The notes under the pieces were generated by a model that made no database searches, was not told the origin of the DNA, and saw only the letters and a program-made list of their open reading frames with translations. The translations under genes were made by a program, and so were the position numbers. DNA of 7,031 nucleotides from Kiritimatiellia bacterium (GTDB lineage Bacteria > Verrucomicrobiota > Kiritimatiellia > RFP12 > UBA1067), in the NCBI GenBank assembly GCA_024405255.1, contig JAKSOY010000231.1:1-7031 (forward strand), written 5' to 3'. Below are positions 6,333 to 7,031 of the stretch, in pieces. Every line of letters begins with the position of its first letter. Within the stretch, counting starts at the first letter, position 1.

Positions 6333-6827
6333 TTAGAAACCAAAACCAAGCAGATCCATGGCCTCGCCCAACTTGTCCACATCGCCAAGCTGCTCCGCCA
6401 CCGGCTTCTTCGCCTCTTCACGCGGCCAGATCGTCGCCACGTCGAACGACCCCCTCAATTCCACGGGACCGCTCAATTTCGCAAATGCCAGCAAGGGGTC
6501 CTTGATGCGGATACGGCCCTGAACGTCGAACTCGACCGGTTCGCCTGCCGCAGCGACCCGTTCGAGCGCCTCACGCCATCGCGGATCCTTCGCGGCCCTT
6601 GCTGTAAGTTCAGCGAGGCGTGCCTCCATCGTATCCCGAGGGATCAGACGAAGACAGCCTCGCTTTGTATCTGGCAGCACATAGGCAAATTCAGGCCCCA
6701 GAGCAGCCCGCCAAACGCTAGGAATCGTCAGGCGCTTTTTAGGGTCGAGTGTGCGCGGAAACGTACCCATCAACGCGATGGGACGCCGGTTTACCTCGAC
6801 GGTACTCTGTGTGCCTAGTTCTGACAT
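6333..6827 (-). CDS. mraZ: Transcriptional regulator MraZ
   Basis: MraZ is a ring-forming DNA-binding protein with two SpoVT/AbrB-like repeats and represses the dcw operon in several bacteria. The 164 residues show both repeats. The first is GTFPRTLDPKKRLTIPSVWR (21-40), with the DxxxR core at D28 and R32. The second is FDVQGRIRIKDPLL (100-113), with D101 and R105. Residues 1-19 are an extension ahead of the usual family start; an in-frame ATG at 6770 (residue 20) would give 145 residues, the ordinary length. Neither start has a clear ribosome site. The ATG at 6827 lies only about 5 nt after the predicted transcription start, so it would be nearly leaderless, whereas the ATG at 6770 would leave a leader of about 60 nt. 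I keep 6827 as the longest form. Direct repeats upstream fit autoregulation. The last 30 or so residues are charged and poorly conserved. Confidence 0.93.
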   Translation of the reverse strand: MSELGTQSTVEVNRRPIALMGTFPRTLDPKKRLTIPSVWRAALGPEFAYVLPDTKRGCLRLIPRDTMEARLAELTARAAKDPRWREALERVAAAGEPVEFDVQGRIRIKDPLLAFAKLSGPVELRGSFDVATIWPREEAKKPVAEQLGDVDKLGEAMDLLGFGF

Positions 6828-6860
6828 TTCGTGACACCATTAAACACTTTTTGACACAAC
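6821..6860 (-). promoter_or_regulatory. Putative MraZ operator: four 10-bp direct-repeat units
   Basis: Read on the minus strand in exact 10-bp register, the units are GTTGTGTCAA (6860-6851), AAAGTGTTTA (6850-6841), ATGGTGTCAC (6840-6831) and GAAATGTCAG (6830-6821). Bases 4-6 are GTG, GTG, GTG and ATG, and three units share TGTCA. MraZ proteins are known to bind arrays of short direct repeats with 10-bp periodicity upstream of mraZ (TGGGN-N5 in E. coli, AAAGTG-type in Mycoplasma). The second unit contains the Mycoplasma-like AAAGTGT. The array covers the promoter spacer, the -10 box, the predicted transcription start and the mraZ start codon, so binding would block transcription. The repeats are seen directly; the role is inferred from the family. 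Confidence 0.72.
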
Positions 6861-6867
6861 AAGTCAA
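6839..6867 (-). promoter_or_regulatory. Sigma70-type promoter of the mraZ operon
   Basis: The minus strand has -35 TTGACT (6867-6862), a 17-nt spacer and -10 TTTAAT (6844-6839), each matching consensus at five of six bases with ideal spacing. Transcription should start near 6832. Immediately upstream (about 6893-6872) is a run of A/T that could act as an UP element. No comparable promoter is visible between later genes, so this one may drive all eight genes. Confidence 0.75.
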
Positions 6868-6970
6868 GGCGATTTACAAAAAAAATAATTTTTCGGAAAG
6901 CCCCAAGGAAATATCTCAAAATCCCAATTGATTTTTATAAATTATCATCATTTTTCTATATGCCAAGAAA
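6868..6970. other. AT-rich intergenic block upstream of the mraZ promoter
   Basis: This stretch is strongly AT-rich against a GC-rich background and includes A8 on the + strand at about 6878-6885. No reading frame with a ribosome site or family motif is seen in it on either strand. The part next to the -35 box is a candidate UP element; the rest may be flexible or curved promoter DNA (inference). Confidence 0.6.
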
Positions 6971-6991
6971 ATCAACGCGCCATAGGCGCGC
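6968..6991 (-). terminator. Possible rho-independent terminator of a gene beyond the right edge
   Basis: On the minus strand CGCGCC (6990-6985), loop TAT and GGCGCG (6981-6976) form a perfect 6-bp GC stem, with one extra G-U pair possible at 6991/6975. It is followed by the T-rich tract TTGATTTT (6975-6968). This fits a terminator for a minus-strand gene lying right of 7031, upstream of the mraZ promoter. The T-tract is interrupted, so confidence is moderate. A GC-rich intergenic repeat with a hairpin is the alternative. Confidence 0.42.
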
Positions 6992-7031
6992 AACGGCGCG
7001 AAGCATGACACCCCCGAGAGGCCGTGGGAAA

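Noticed and set aside
6749..6931. 60-codon + strand frame across the mraZ promoter
   Set aside because: It overlaps the mraZ start and promoter, has no ribosome site, and is low complexity where it crosses the AT-rich block.
6918..7031. Minus-strand frames open from the right edge, one running to a TGA at about 6974 and another to a TGA at about 6918
   Set aside because: All three frames are short here, none has a recognisable protein end, and the hairpin plus T-rich tract argues for non-coding sequence. A gene tail from outside cannot be excluded but is not supported.

Overview
The window is almost wholly one minus-strand operon: eight genes read from about position 6832 down to position 105, with gaps of at most 23 nt or short overlaps. 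It begins with the classical division and cell-wall (dcw) start: mraZ, rsmH (mraW), an ftsL-like gene, ftsI (class B PBP) and murE. It then continues, without a terminator or promoter that I can see, into three genes not normally part of dcw: a small lipoprotein, a ketosynthase-like 'chain length factor' (Ketoacyl-synt_2 type) and a PlsC-type acyltransferase. The last two, in this order, resemble the opening of aryl-polyene/fatty-acid-like biosynthetic clusters of Gram-negative bacteria.

Organism: a GC-rich Gram-negative bacterium. The lipobox lipoprotein, the DNPR motif of a meso-diaminopimelate-adding MurE, and the dcw order support this. A PVC-superphylum member (Kiritimatiellota/Verrucomicrobiota-like) is my guess, but nothing in the window proves it.

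Layout, in the direction of transcription (right to left). 7031-6868: non-coding, with a GC-rich hairpin plus T-rich tail (probable terminator of a gene outside the window), then a very AT-rich block. 6867-6821: a strong sigma70-type promoter (TTGACT, 17 nt, TTTAAT) overlaid by four 10-bp direct-repeat units that look like an MraZ operator. 6827-1939: mraZ, rsmH, ftsL, ftsI, murE. 1923-105: lipoprotein, KS-like protein, acyltransferase. 104-81: short spacer. 80-1: tandem 8/9-bp repeat (10 copies), open at the window edge.

Working together: MraZ probably represses its own promoter and so the whole operon. RsmH methylates 16S rRNA. FtsL and FtsI act at the divisome in septal peptidoglycan synthesis. 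MurE makes the stem peptide of the precursor, and here it lacks the usual N-terminal domain. The three distal genes would tie an envelope-lipid or polyene function to the same transcript. The most interesting points are the MraZ-box array over promoter and start codon, the short MurE, and the join of dcw to an aryl-polyene-like module.
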